The notes: generated by a model not told the origin, from the sequence alone. 64,000 nt of DNA from Yponomeuta sedellus (GCA_934045075.1 OW203736.1:21367805-21431804); one strand, 5' to 3'. Counted from the stretch's first letter, positions 31,073 to 42,365 are shown. Numbers and translations: made by a program.

Positions 31073-31412
31073 ATCGTGGCCTAGTCGAACCGAGTGATTG
31101 GAATTACTTGAGTTAAGCAACAACAGGCGCGGTAAGGTGCAGGAAGGCTAACCGTCCTGTGACTACCGCTAGTGGCATTTTTCCGAGCGCTTCCGAGCTT
31201 CGCAAGGCACGTTAAGCCGTTGATGCCGGCTGTCATGCAATGGCAATCGTTAAGACATGTCAGAAGCCTCGTGGGCGGCTTGATAACTTCTGACAGTAAG
31301 ACCCGCCACTGTCTTACAATCCTCCACCAACCCGGACTTGGCCCCCGTAGTGGAGTATGGATTAAACCTTTCTGCGATGCAGGAAAAGACCCGTGCCCCA
31401 ACATTATACAAT
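31073..31412 (-). repeat. Rep-A copy, near full length
   Basis: CGTGGCCTAGTCGAACCGAG through CAGGAAAAGACCCGTGCCCC in reverse. Confidence 0.85.
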
Positions 31413-31419
31413 TGACGGT

Positions 31420-31640
31420 CTTATACCTTAGAGCAATCCAGATAACTTTTGGATCTTCCATCATAATTTTGGATCCGGACGACGGTCAGTGGGCAGACCA
31501 GCAGCATGATGGTCCGACGACATAGTTGAGTCGGCGGAAGGTCCGTGGATGCGGATGGCACGGGACCGTGAGAGATGTGGCATTTGGGGGGAAAGGCCTA
31601 TACCCAACAGTGGGCAGCGGTGGGCTGATGATCATGATAG
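31420..31640 (+). mobile_element. LINE ORF C-terminal remnant
   Basis: The plus strand reads, with frame changes, WADQQHDGPTT and then RRKVRGCGWHGTVRDVAFGG; the ending CCCAACAGTGGGCAGCGGTG with GATGATCATGAT is typical of a non-LTR element end. Confidence 0.55.
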
Positions 31641-31984
31641 TTCACTTAGAAGAGGAACCTGTAGTTGAAAAACAGAAAGAGCTTAGTCTCCGAATGACAC
31701 CGTTTAGAACGACGCGACGTGCAGTTGACAATTTGCGAGTATTTTTTTTATGCAATTCATTTTATTCAGACGACATGTTTTGAGCTATTTTATCGTCACC
31801 CACTCCGTCAGTCAGCGCGCGTGCTATTCGCCATTTCCTTTACTAATAAGCGTAACATTCACAGTGCCATGCCAGTACTCTTCTTTGGTATAAACAAACA
31901 CTTTATTTTATTAATACGATCAAAGTCATTACACGGAATTTAATACGCAAATATCACTCTGACATCTGTCTCCGTTTTTTTTTT

Positions 31985-32105
31985 AATCTCATATATCGCC
32001 CGGCTACAAGGCCCAGGCTTTCTCGCCGATAGAGGGAAATGGGCTTTATCACCACGCGTGCCCATAACACCCCAGACACTCAGGTTTCTCACGATCCATG
32101 TGCCA
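31985..32105 (-). repeat. Degenerate Rep-H fragment
   Basis: GGGCTTTATCACCACGCGTG then CAGACACTCAGGTTTCTCAC match the inner part of Rep-H in reverse. 31641-31984 is unassigned. Confidence 0.5.
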
Positions 32106-32126
32106 GTAAATAAATAAGTACAGTAT

Positions 32127-32329
32127 GTTAGCTTTTAGAATACCCCTCGGCTGCCATCGGATATATTCGTGTAATAGAAATATCGGAACTAATATGACAC
32201 TTAATCTGTCATAACTTTTCAAAATAGTGAAGAAAAGTTTTATACTATTTTTAGAACCTATATTTAGGAAGTAGTATTACACTCGTGTGCTTTCGGCAAA
32301 AACCGAAGCCTACTGTAGAGCCCGAGGTA
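32127..32329. mobile_element. 203-bp TIR element (MITE)
   Basis: TTAGCTTTTAGAATACCCCT and its near inverse GAGGTATATTCTAAAAGCTA bound an AT-rich, non-coding body. 17985-18095 is a broken copy. Confidence 0.75.
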
Positions 32330-33955
32330 TATTCTAAAAGCTAACAGAGTAAATCGATTATAACATTTATTTATTTATTTCTCCTCTTAGCATCTATCTT
32401 TACGGGTTTACTCCTAATAGATAAAGTAGCAAAATGCAAACATAAATTAAACTAAAAACAAAATGTTAAATCACACTCTGCTTGATAACAAATTAGTACT
32501 TAAATTTATGTTAATTCTATCAAATTGTGGCTTGGATACCTTTCGACAGGGAAATCCTTCTTGGTACAAACTATACTGCGACAGAACTACTTCCTGCCCG
32601 GTAGTGAAGAAACAGTAGTCGACAGAACAGAAATGTGAAAACTAAAATTGTGGCCGGAGCCACCAAAAATCTGAAGAGCAATAGTATAATATAATAATAT
32701 AATAAGCAATAGTATAATTGTGAAACCTTAGTATCTATCTCGTAAACCCAGACAATTACTTAGTTAAATTATGAAAAGCTCAGAGCAGAGCGGGGTCGCT
32801 ACAGAATGTGGTTCTAATATTGGTTCACAAGTTACACGGTCTAAAGTTGTTAGTCCCTACTTAAAATCAGATTGCCATCAATTTCAATAATTATATTTAT
32901 ATGTCTTTAATCCTAATTCCCTACTTTATAATAATGATTTAAATTGTTTCACAGACCTTGTCAAGAAGAACCCTTGAGGTGAAGTCAATCCGGCAGCCAA
33001 AAACAGCAGCTGTCTCTCGACAGCGAAAAGAGAACACTGCCCCAAACGAAATCTCCAAGAGTTCAAAGTTTTTTTTTATAATTCAATAAATAAACAAATT
33101 AATAAATAAACAAAATAAATAAACAAATAAATTGATAAATTAACCCTATCCAGCGAAGACATTCAGCAACTAAGGATTGTCTCAACGCTGGTAATCCCTC
33201 CTTTACCCTTTAGCATGGGTCTGATATTTCAGGGTCCCTGCTGCTACCAAATATGATTTAAATGGGCTGCTTCGACGCCATCAGAGCCAAGTCTGCTCAC
33301 AATGGAGGACCAGACCTCCGTCAATCACCAGATGCTTCAAGCTACAAATTTAGCCCAATTTATACAAGCAGCCGTTCATGTCACAACTCTCAATCTTATG
33401 CTTGGGTGGCCACAATCCGAAAATTATTATCTCCGAAAACAATATTCCAAAATTTCCATATAGTGTGAATAACATTTACTTGTATTTTTTCATTACTAGA
33501 TGTATTTAGTCTTTGTTTATTATGTTATTATTTTTCTATCTTTTAATTAAATAAATTATATTCATCAATACACCTGAAGTTACTATTTTTCCCTGAAATG
33601 GGGTAACTTTCCTATGGCAACCCAAACAATGCAACAACCAATCTCAGGCCGCCTCTCATCAAAACAGACCTAAAGAAGAGATGTCAGCCTACAAAATTCT
33701 ATGGTGCTACCAGAGTAAATCGAAACCTGAGCCGTTCAAGGCATTGGAGAAAACACACAACGTGAAATTACGTATTTTAATTCTGTAACAGTCTAGCTAG
33801 TAGAGCAGTGGAATAGGTTACAAATATTGCCGTGAATCGAGTGGAGAGACTGTTATTAAAGATCAAAGTCTGAACCACAATGTGGTCGATTTAATTTCAT
33901 ATTTCACTGAAAAAGGTTTGCTGGAAAAGAATGCTTCTTGCATTAAGCACGCCTT
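32330..33955. other. AT-rich intron, mostly unassigned
   Basis: 33065-33135 is a low-complexity AAATAAAC-type run. The remainder shows no recognised element or exon. Confidence 0.45.
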
Positions 33956-33964
33956 GTACATTTG

Positions 33965-34146
33965 CGTGGGCAGCAGCGCCCCCTGCAGTACAATGCCAGC
34001 AATCTGCGATCCCTAACCCGCATGGCCAGCGTGGGGATTATGGGCATTAACCCCCAATGATGGTATAAGACAGGGCGCTATGGCCATCATTAGGGGAGGG
34101 CTATGTCCGGCAGTGGACTACATAATATAGCCTGAAGAAGAAGAAG
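33965..34146 (-). repeat. Rep-B copy, partial
   Basis: GCAGCGCCCCCTGCAGTACA through GGGCTATGTCCGGCAGTGGA and GAAGAAGAAGAAG. Confidence 0.85.
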
Positions 34147-34149
34147 ATA

Positions 34150-34340
34150 GCAGAGTATTCTAGTATTTGACCAGGACCAAGGCAGAGGTTGTGGGTTCAA
34201 TTTCCACTGCAGGCCGCCGTACAATTGAGCAAGTGGCCTCAGTTCGGGTGTGTTTTCATATTTGTGACGTCTTGCCTGGTTACTATAGTACAGGGTATCC
34301 CAGTTTGGGATCAGGTCAAGTGATTGTGTTGAGTGGCTGT
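34150..34340 (+). repeat. tRNA-like SINE, diverged
   Basis: GGTTGTGGGTTCAATTTCCAC resembles a B box region; TACTATAGTACAGGGTATCC then CAGTTTGGGATCAGGTCAAG recur in reverse at 44618-44765. Confidence 0.5.
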
Positions 34341-34558
34341 TAATATTATTAATTAACATTCATATATAGCCTCTCTATCCAAACCTTCTTTGTGATAGTG
34401 TTAACATGTAAACAATTGCTATTTGTGTATTCTACCATTAGTTTTTTCTTAAATCTACTAAAACCTACTAAGACGTATAAGTTACTCGCTTGTTCACTAA
34501 CTGACATAGATAGACAACTCTTTATTTCACATCAGTAATTATTTAATATTTATTTCTC

Positions 34559-34625
34559 AATCCACTGTCTTATCAATATACAATCCACTGTCTTATCAAT
34601 AAACAATCCGCTGTCTTATCGCTAA
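34559..34625 (+). repeat. Three tandem 22-24-bp units
   Basis: CAATCCACTGTCTTATCAAT repeated three times with small changes. Confidence 0.85.
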
Positions 34626-34764
34626 AAGCGATCTCTTCCAGATGATCTTATCAATCTTTTTTCCTTGCAAGTGTTTGGATCAGTGGTATACGTAAGTTTA
34701 CAGGGTGTGCAACTAAACTGAGTTGGTAGAACTTAAAGGGATTCTAAGGGGGGGGGGGTCCTAC

Positions 34765-34997
34765 TTCTTCTTCAGGCTATATTAGTCCACTGCTGGACAT
34801 AGTCCTCCCCTAATGAGCGCCATAGCGCAAGATTGTGCCATCATTGGGGGGTAATGCCCATACTCCCCACGCTTGGCATGCGGGTTGGGGGAACGCAGTT
34901 TGGTGGCATTGTACTGCAGGGGGCGCTGCTGCCCACCCCCCGGGTGTGTGTCCCTTAGTCGCATTTTACGACACCCGCGGGAAGAGTTTGGGGTCCT
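34765..34997 (+). repeat. Rep-B copy
   Basis: TTCAGGCTATATTAGTCCAC through TACGACACCCGCGGGAAGAG. A run of nine G precedes it at 34749-34757. Confidence 0.85.
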
Positions 34998-35261
34998 ACT
35001 AATCAACATATACAGCGAGATGTTAGTTTCACATCTACTCGCTCTATTTAAATTGTCATTATTTTACTTTGTGGTTTTAAACAATAAAGCATTTTTTTAT
35101 GTAGCCTATATATACGTCCCACTGTAGGACCTAGAGCTTCTCTCAGAAAGATAAAGTTGTCTCATTTAGTCGTGTATCCAGTACTCCTCTGAAATTATCA
35201 TTTTGTATGTTTTGTGTGTACATAATACTTCCTTCTCTAGTGTATTAGTCCAGTCCATCCC

Positions 35262-35545
35262 AAGGTTGGCCGGAAGAGACCACTTTTAGTAATAAGGCCG
35301 CCGTCTGTACTCTTAGGCCCACTTGTGTCAGCCCGGGTTAGCTCATATAACTCGAGTTAAACGGTTAAATCGATAATTTTGCATGCGAAATGATCGATTT
35401 AACCGGTTAACTCGAGTTAACTGAGCTAACCCGGGCTGACGCAAGTGGGCCTTAGGTTAATAAATATCTGTGTAATTTCCATTTTTTTATAAATATATAA
35501 ATATCTGTGTAATTTCCATTTTTATGTACAATCGAAAGAGATAGA
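35262..35545 (+). mobile_element. Rep-G LINE 3' tail split by a MITE
   Basis: AGGTTGGCCGGAAGAGACCA, TAAGGCCGCCGTCTGTACTC, then the MITE, then GGTTAATAAATATCTGTG. A short tail segment (AAATATCTGTGTAATTTCCA) is duplicated at 35463 and 35499. Confidence 0.8.
35316..35451. mobile_element. 136-bp palindromic MITE with TTA target duplication
   Basis: Ends GGCCCACTTG and CAAGTGGGCC; TTA on both sides (35313-35315, 35452-35454). Inner arms GTCAGCCCGGGTTAGCTCA and TGAGCTAACCCGGGCTGAC are inverse. A 3-bp TTA duplication suits the PIF/Harbinger group. Confidence 0.85.
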
Positions 35546-36092
35546 GAAACAAAGCATCAAGCTTAGGCAGATGGGGCTATTGGCCAGCATTGGAACTCGT
35601 TAGAAGAGGTCCAGAAATGGATTATTGAGAAAAAAAGTGTTACCAGACTTTTCAGCATGACGCTTTACACAGACACATCTTTCTCTAGAGACGACATTTC
35701 TCGTGAAAGCCAAGTCTCCCTCTTTCGTCATATGACAACTCAGATCTTGCCGCCGACCCTCCAGGCGCCACGCGATTCGTTGCCAAATCATAATATGTCG
35801 AAAATAAAACAGAAACGTCAGAATATTGAGACACCGGCATTGTCCGGCGAAGAGTTTACGCACGACCGGAAACCGTGTGGCATAGTTTAGGGCGTGGGAA
35901 GAGCTATTTACCCAATAGCCCACCAACAACTAGATTTGTCCGTCAGTCGAGGCCACTTTTCGGGTGCTTCACCCGTTTCTGAGGACGTTACTATTGGTCC
36001 TATAAATAGTAGTGCCCACCGGCCCACCCGTTTTTAATTGTTGTGTCAAGGTCAGAATCCAACGGGTCAAACCAAAGCAACACAGTTACGAA
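35546..36092. other. Intron, nothing recognised
   Basis: Overlapping open frames at 35600-35930 on both strands carry no known domain. Confidence 0.4.
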
Positions 36093-36345
36093 TTCAACCC
36101 TGTATGTCCTCACTACTGGGGCACGGGTCTCTTCTTGCGTTGCAGGAAGGTTAGGCCATACTGCACCACGGAAGCCAAGTCCGGGTTGGTGGAGAATTGT
36201 AAGACAGTGGCGGGCCTTACTGTCCGAAGTTATCAAGCCGCCCACAAGGCCTGTGACATGGCTTAACGACTGCCATTACATGACAGCCGGCACCGACAAC
36301 TTAACGTGCCTTGTGAAGCACGGAAGCGGTCGGAAAAAACACAGT
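36093..36345 (+). repeat. Rep-A copy, 3' truncated
   Basis: TTCAACCCTGTATGTCCTCA through GCACGGAAGCGGTCGGAAAA. Confidence 0.85.
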
Positions 36346-36364
36346 TACAATGTAACCAATTAGG

Positions 36365-36450
36365 TGCGAGGTGATTGGAAACAGGGAGAGATGGAAAAAA
36401 GTAGGGGACGCCTTTGCTCAGCAGTGGGACACAAAAGAGGCTAAGTAAAA
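36365..36450 (+). mobile_element. RTE-type LINE 3' end
   Basis: GGAAACAGGGAGAGATGGAA, CGCCTTTGCTCAGCAGTGGG, AAGAGGCTAAGTAAAAAAAG. Sister at 46350-46440. Confidence 0.65.
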
Positions 36451-36729
36451 AAAGGCTTGCGATATTTTTTTCTGACGGATTTTAAATGAGTTTTTTAAGG
36501 ATTTTAAATCGCCTACCGTTTGGTTTCGAGATTTTTTTTTGCGCGATTTTTGTTTTGCTAGTGCGTGCGCCTTCATACATTTTCCATATCTCACGGTTTT
36601 TTTTGGCGGTGAAAAGTCGTAATCCGTGCTGAGCCATACAAACTCTATTCAAGCAAACGAGCTTACTGTATAACCTGTGCCTTATAAGTTTGTGATTATC
36701 AGTTTTTTAAACACCAACATCCAAATAAA

Positions 36730-36820
36730 AATGGCAGACTGCTGGTTGAATGAAGACAGAGAGATGTGTCGTGGGGAAGGCATATGCCCAGCAGCAGTGT
36801 ACAGCATACTATGGACTGAG
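36730..36820 (+). mobile_element. LINE 3' end remnant
   Basis: GGAAGGCATATGCCCAGCAGCAGTGT with a preceding coding-like stretch, similar to RTE endings. Confidence 0.4.
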
Positions 36821-36991
36821 CAATTCATCCTAAACGGTTGTGAATCATTGTAGGCATGTAATATCTCTCAGTAAGATGACCGGTGCCCCATTAGACGTTC
36901 ATAGGCTGATTAAGCTTATGCGTAGTCGTGAAAACTCTGTAACAATCACTCACAATTTTCACAAGAGCTCTTACCTTGTGCACGCTACAAC

Positions 36992-37488
36992 TAGGAGTGG
37001 GTCGTTGTCCGATTTTTCGACGACGAAACGCAACCGTTTTTTCTGGAACGAAAACAGGTCCTCGAAACGGTCCTCGTTCGCAACTGGTTTCATTGTATGC
37101 GAACGAGCAAGGCGCAGAGGACGGTCAAACGAGTGCGAACGAGACGAAATCACGAAACATCGGAAAAAAATTGTGGTTTTACACGATATTCGACTGTATA
37201 CTCATAGACATAAAGATTACTTTATTGTATCACAGACCAAAACGAACGGAACGAGCAAGGAGCCGACGACGACGTCGCAATGATCTCATTACGTTCTAGG
37301 CTCTATTAATATAGCACTAAAGGACATATCCGCGTCCAACAATCTAAGGACTGGTCTCGCGACGAACAAACGCTGGCACTGCTTTAGAGTCGCTGGCACT
37401 GCTTTAGAATGAAACGTAAAACGGTCCTATCGTCGCGGAACACAAAACGGTCTTATAAAACGGTTCGTCTTTGCAACGATCACACCTA
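36992..37488. mobile_element. hAT-like non-autonomous element, 8-bp target duplication
   Basis: GCTACAAC flanks both ends (36984-36991 and 37489-37496). Termini TAGGAGTGGGTCGTTG and, inverted, TAGGTGTGATCGTTGC match at about 13 of 16. The interior is CG-rich and has no transposase. An 8-bp duplication with short termini is usual for hAT. Confidence 0.8.
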
Positions 37489-37595
37489 GCTACAACGGCT
37501 TAATTTTTAACAAAATGGTATTTTTGATGCCACAAACATTTAAAACTCTTATAGAACACTAACATACCTCTTTTATTTTATGCAACACCGTACTA

Positions 37596-37672
37596 TACCG
37601 CCAATTGTACTATATTTTTATATAAGTTCGGCTTACTGTAATTTCTATGTACAATCAAAAATATTACATTAA
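37596..37672 (+). mobile_element. Rep-G LINE 3' tail, diverged
   Basis: ACCGCCAATTGTACTATATT then TATGTACAATCAAAAATATT. 37680-38075 is unassigned despite a CG-richer stretch. Confidence 0.5.
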
Positions 37673-38076
37673 TCAAATTCAAGATTCTCTTCTATTCCAG
37701 CACAATCTTTGTAGCTGAGAAATACTCCGAAAAATTTAACGATTCAATGAAAAATATGATACTGGCTCCCAATACTCGTGAATTATTTAGAAATCGCTGA
37801 GATAACATGCAACGATTCAGTGACAAATATGATACTGGTTTCCAATAGAACCATTTCGGAATAGCTGAGCTATGCTATGCGTGAGCGCATCACGCGGTAT
37901 ATTGGCACACATTGGCATCTTCGACGCTGGCAGACGAGACAGTTAGTCATACAAACCAATGCATTCGTCACTTCTGAAGCCCTATCACGAGGTTGGCGTA
38001 ACGATGACGATAGGGAACGAGAGAGGTGTGATAATTCTGCTGCTAAACGAGGGGGGATAAAAAATAGTGAGAACGA

Positions 38077-38132
38077 CATACTCCTTGGTATGAAAAAAAA
38101 AGTATTTTTTTTTTTTCATACCAAGGAGTATG
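38077..38132. repeat. Perfect hairpin 1 of a pair
   Basis: CATACTCCTTGGTATG with an A-run faces its exact inverse. The central bases are AGTA between A and T runs. It is directly followed by a second hairpin. Confidence 0.95.
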
Positions 38133-38174
38133 TATCTGAGTTATGCCTGCTAGTAAGCAGGCATAACTCAGATA
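38133..38174. repeat. Perfect hairpin 2 of a pair
   Basis: Arms TATCTGAGTTATGCCTGCT (38133-38151) and its inverse (38156-38174), loop AGTA. No base separates it from hairpin 1. Confidence 0.95.
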
Positions 38175-38362
38175 CATATTCGTACTATTAATAAAGAAAA
38201 AAATGTCGATTCTTTTTTTTTCTGAACGTAGTCAATTGTTATTAAATAAGTTATTATATACCTCTGTTTAAAAAAAATAACGATGCAAGAGTGGGCTTCT
38301 CAATTTCAATTCAATTTTGTAATAATGGCTTCCCTAAGGATTCTGCCAACGTCTGAGTAGGG

Positions 38363-38662
38363 AGAACGAGCACGGAAGACGAACATCGTTGCGGCCATCC
38401 ATCGAGGTCAGTCACCCAAGAAAATGTTGCGAAAATCGAGAAAATTGTGTTGAGCGATAGAATAGTTACCATCCGATACTTAATTCAAGTAACGGGCATT
38501 TCATATGGAAGTATTTTGAAACAATCTTTGAATATGAGAAAAGTCTCCGCAAGATGGGTGCCGAGATTGTTAACCGACACTTAAAAACAAAATCGACTTG
38601 ACATTATGAAGATGACATGACATTATGGACAAGTTTCAAGAAGATTCTGAAAACTTTTTGTC
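38363..38662 (+). mobile_element. Mariner-family transposase remnant
   Basis: The plus strand reads RTSTEDEHRCGHPSR, ENVAKIEKIVLSDR and then MRKVSARWVPRLLT, the diagnostic N-terminal helix-turn-helix region of Tc1/mariner transposases. It has stops after LLTDT and later, and FQEDSENFLS follows in another frame. No terminal repeats are visible, so it is a dead internal fragment. Confidence 0.85.
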
Positions 38663-40319
38663 TCGTCTCGTATCTATCTATCTAATAGAAAACAATTATA
38701 ATAATACTTAGATCTTAGAATAATTAGTTTGTGGCACTGTATTATGTATTTTTTAAACTTTATTTTATTCTCTTCTTCTTCTTTTTCTTCAAGCTATAGC
38801 CACCCAATGCTGCAATTTTATTTCATTGTGATCCGCAAATTCTGTGATAGGCCTCCGAAACTTCGCGAAGGTAATACTGTTGATGAATCGCGGTAGACTT
38901 TTGCTTACGTGTTGACCGCGTATTTGGCAGGCTCTGTCACGCCTACCGAGTACCAATGTTGAGTTGTTAATGTTTTTAAGACCATGTCGTAACTATTAGT
39001 ACAAAATCTGATATGGATTACACTTGAGTTGTGGATGTAATACTCGTATTTATCTGTCCTTGTTGATACATATATATTTTTTAAGCATCTGTGAAAGCAA
39101 ATAAAATTAAAAACTGAAGTTGCTTATTTTTGTGATGTGATAACATGATCATATCACAAAAATAAAAAAAATAACATTTTCCCCAATTTTTTTTGTTTTG
39201 ACATTTCTAACATAGTTTGCGTTCTAAACTGGATTTATCTTGTTTAGTGACTTGCTAGATCTAGCTCTTCCAGATTGTGACCTTCTCCCAAATACACAAC
39301 AAAAAAATCATAAACTCTCATATTTCTATTGATTATGTTCTACGAAAGAGCGTAGTTTTTCGTAGTTGGTTGCTACGCGGAATTCCGTAGACCTTGCTAC
39401 GCCGCCGGCGCTACGGCTACGACGCTCTTCCGTTTGATAAAGTTGCCACGTACGGAATGTTCGGACTCTATAGAGCATAGCTCCACCTGGTAAGGTTCAT
39501 CTGATTTATTTATTTTATTTTTTTTGTTAAGGAAAACAAACAGTAGTACAATGACACTTTAACATAAATATTTAATTATTTAAAGTACCAGCACCGTTAA
39601 CCACAGATTAAATATGATGACTTAACTGATGGTTTGTTAACTTAGACCAGCTTGGCAACTGGTTTAGTCGAGGCAACGGACACCATCTACGTAACGAAAT
39701 TATTTATACAGCGACCGGCGGCACCTTCACTCACAGACTAGATGGGTGACGGGACTACTCGCACGCTGCAGTGCGTGGGGCATTGTGTTTGGTGGAGTAG
39801 GCTGACAGCTTAGTCATCTCAGCCCACAGGAAATACAAGTCAATACGTGCGGAGACAATAAAACTGCGGGTTCTTCACCATATTTTCCTTCACAGTTAAT
39901 AAACGCAATTATTATTACTATTAATACTCAAATACAAAACAAAATACATTTAATTTTACAACATAGTATAAAGTAAAATTAGTGTTACATATATTGTTTG
40001 ACAATTACCGTTTAAACAACGCTTCAAATCTTATTTCGCATTACAATATTTTACTTTAAAATCTCATAGGCCTAACGGATTCTTAGTGTACGAGAAACAA
40101 GGGTGTAATATAAACAATAGTTTGACAGCAAATTACATGTTTTTATTTTTGCTTTTAATATCACGTTATATTGTGATCTTTTATGTTTCTGTTGTATTTT
40201 TCTACTTGCATTCAGCATTGAAAGGCAAAGACAATGGAACGAAATTATTATTCTCGTTTATTTTTTTGGTATCGCAAGGAACGTTATTGCACCAGTAAGA
40301 ATATTATTTTTTTTACCCT
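38663..40319. other. Intron, mostly unassigned
   Basis: A weak hairpin at about 39121-39165 and a CTACG-rich stretch at 39340-39440 that may be an element. 39690-39860 is GC-richer without a recognised frame. No exon seen. Confidence 0.4.
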
Positions 40320-41058
40320 AAACCACCACTGAGTGTCGCTATCTATCCCTGTCAAACGCATGGCTAAGCGAGGGCGGTAGAGTGCGACAAACTTATCTGA
40401 CCCGGTGAAGGCGTCACTTTTGTCATAGTAAACTTGACGTTTCCATACAAAATGTAACACCTTCACTAGGTCAGATAACTTTCTATTATAGCACTATAGT
40501 ACCTGTATTTGTTTCTTTTTAATTTTTTTATGGATTTGTAACGAGCGATGTTGCGTCAATCGGAATTATAGAATTCTTATCATAAAGCGTCACCAAGTCG
40601 CGCTACCTCTCTCTGTCAAACGCACGGCTAAGCGAGGGCGGTACCTGTATTTGTCTCTTCCTCATTTTTTTATGCATTTGTGAAGAGCGATGTTGCGTCT
40701 TGAAATAATTGAATTCTTATCATAAAGAATCACTGAGTCTCAAGGTCTACCTGTCAAACTCGCAGCTAAGCGAGGGCGGTACCTAATACAGGGTTCTTCT
40801 CATATTCACTGTTTTTGCACGGCGCGATGTTGTGTCAATTCGAATTATAAAATTCTAATCATAAAGCGTCACCCAGTCTCGCTATCTGTCTCTGTCAAAC
40901 GCATACCTAAGCGAATATTTAGGTTCTTTCTAAATTTTTATGCATTTGCATGGAGCTATATTGCGTTGATTATAACAATACAATTCTTATCATAAAGCGT
41001 CACCAAGCCTCGCTATCTATCCCTGTCAAACGCACGTCTAAGCGAGGGCGGCACCTAC
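40320..41058 (-). repeat. Tandem array of about 135-bp units abutting exon 2 donor
   Basis: The segment CTGTCAAACGCA followed by CTAAGCGAGGGCGG recurs with anchors near 40350, 40615, 40753, 40894 and 41025, at 131-141-bp steps, with one double step. The last unit contains the exon 2 donor. Earlier units have GGTACCTGTATTTGTC where the exon has GGCACCTACCTTTGTC, so each seems to carry a decayed copy of the exon end. A separate TIR-like insert (CTTATCTGACC..GGTCAGATAA) splits the double step at about 40395-40485. Confidence 0.75.
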
Positions 41059-41163
41059 CTTTGTCCTTGTCTGCGCGCGCGTCGAAGAAGCCGGTGGTGA
41101 GCGCCTTGCGCTTGAGCAGGTAGGCGCGCCGCTTCGGCTTTGTGGAGGCGGCTGTCGCGTTCT
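41059..41163 (-). CDS. ARHGAP6-like: RhoGAP gene exon 2
   Basis: Encodes visible residues 54-87 plus parts of two split codons. The acceptor is CCCCTACAG| and the donor AAAG|GTAGGT; phase is 1 at both ends and matches both neighbours. The peptide is basic (TKPKRRAYLLKRK, then FFDARADKDK) and sits where ARHGAP6 has a Lys/Arg-rich linker. It may bind acidic lipids or act in localisation; that is inference. A tandem array of about 135-bp units starts at the donor side and runs to 40320. Confidence 0.88.
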
Positions 41164-41600
41164 CTGTAGGGGCAAAGATATAGTTTAATAAAAATCTTGG
41201 GCTTCCATTTCGGATAGGACATTTATCGAAGTAAATGCAATGTGACAACGAGGACCAGTTGAAGAGATGCTTCAACTGAAGATCACCAGATGGAGCTGTC
41301 GTCCATCGCCGTAAGAGGGGATCCTGCTAACTATAAAAGGACCGTATCAGCGATATTCGCCCCTTCTTCACGCCCATACTCTCTTCTAATTGCACCATTG
41401 TACCTAAGAAAATAAATTATAGTTTCAAAGACCAATAATAAAGCAATCATTGTCACTGCCAGCTCCCTTTAACCCATCAATTCACAGTTAAAATCAAAAG
41501 TCAGCTCCTCAAGCAAAAACAGATGTTAACACCTGACACGCTGATTTCCTCACATGTTTCCTTCATTGTAAACCATGGGCGAGCGAATTAGCTTGATATT
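41164..41600. other. Intron upstream of exon 2, nothing recognised
   Basis: No element or additional exon seen. Confidence 0.5.
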
Positions 41601-41708
41601 AGCATAACATAACCCCACGCCTGTATCCCCAAGGGGAAGGCCGAGAGCAGGGATTGCCACTTGCCACGATCCAGACAGAGACTTTTTATCTTCCCCTTTG
41701 CCAATACT
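41600..41708 (-). mobile_element. Rep-F LINE 3' end
   Basis: CATAACCCCACGCCTGTATC, GATTGCCACTTGCCACGATC, TTTTTATCTTCCCCTTTGCC in reverse. Confidence 0.7.
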
Positions 41709-41741
41709 TGACAATAAATATTAGTAAATTTTACTTTACAG

Positions 41742-41918
41742 AGGGCTGATTTTTCAATCCTCGGGTAAAACTTATCCGTCTAATAAAGTATTACACAATA
41801 ATATAAAAATGTCACTGTGACACAGCCAAAGAAAGGCAATTAGAACACATTTTTGAATTGGTTGTTTAATATAATATTCGACAAATAAGCTTTATCCGAA
41901 GATTGAAAAACCTGCCCT
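41742..41918. mobile_element. TIR element (MITE), imperfect termini
   Basis: AGGGCTGATTTTTCAATCCT and its inverse-like AGATTGAAAAACCTGCCCT. The same left end is at 51043-51085, where the right end is missing. A Rep-H fragment follows at 41940-41978. Confidence 0.7.
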
Positions 41919-42159
41919 TAAAATATATTTTGAATAAAACATCGTGAGGAAACCTGAGTGTCTGAGGTGTTAAACTACATGAGCTTTTCAATAGGTATAG
42001 GCTATATAGAAAAGTGTAATGCAATTACTATTATTTTATATATAATTATACAATTTAATAACTACAGTATCAATTCAACATATAATCAATATTAGCAATA
42101 GATTCTGCGTATTTCTATAGTATTATTTCAAAAAATTCACAAATAGAAATCGATTTGTG

Positions 42160-42365
42160 ACATAACATTACATAACATTTACATACAGGCACATACATTG
42201 CTTTTGGCCCCAGACTAGGATACCCTGTGTCGTGGGAACCAGAAACAACGACATCATAAACATGTAAACATCCAAGACCTGGACTTTTTTTTGTTTCCAG
42301 CTGGGATTCGAACCCGGAACTCTTGCATGGTAGGCAGACGCGCTACCGCTACGCCATAGAGGTCG
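42160..42365 (-). repeat. Rep-D SINE, Gly-tRNA-like head
   Basis: In reverse: GACCTCTATGGCGTAGCGGT, loop CTACCAT (anticodon ACC), B box GGTTCGAATCCC, then body to TACATAACATTACATAACATT. Confidence 0.85.

Noticed and set aside
34749..34757. G9 run as a regulatory element
   Set aside because: A short homopolymer at a repeat edge; more likely a junction artefact or slippage.
36840..37299. 147- and 107-codon frames
   Set aside because: They lie largely inside the hAT-like element, in CG-rich non-coding sequence without transposase motifs.
36971..38191. Protein-coding gene at 37-38 kb
   Set aside because: Frames are short, end in a hairpin pair, and show no domain or splice chain.
42290..42365. 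tRNA-Gly gene
   Set aside because: The tRNA-like part is followed by the same body as three other copies, so it is a Rep-D SINE head.
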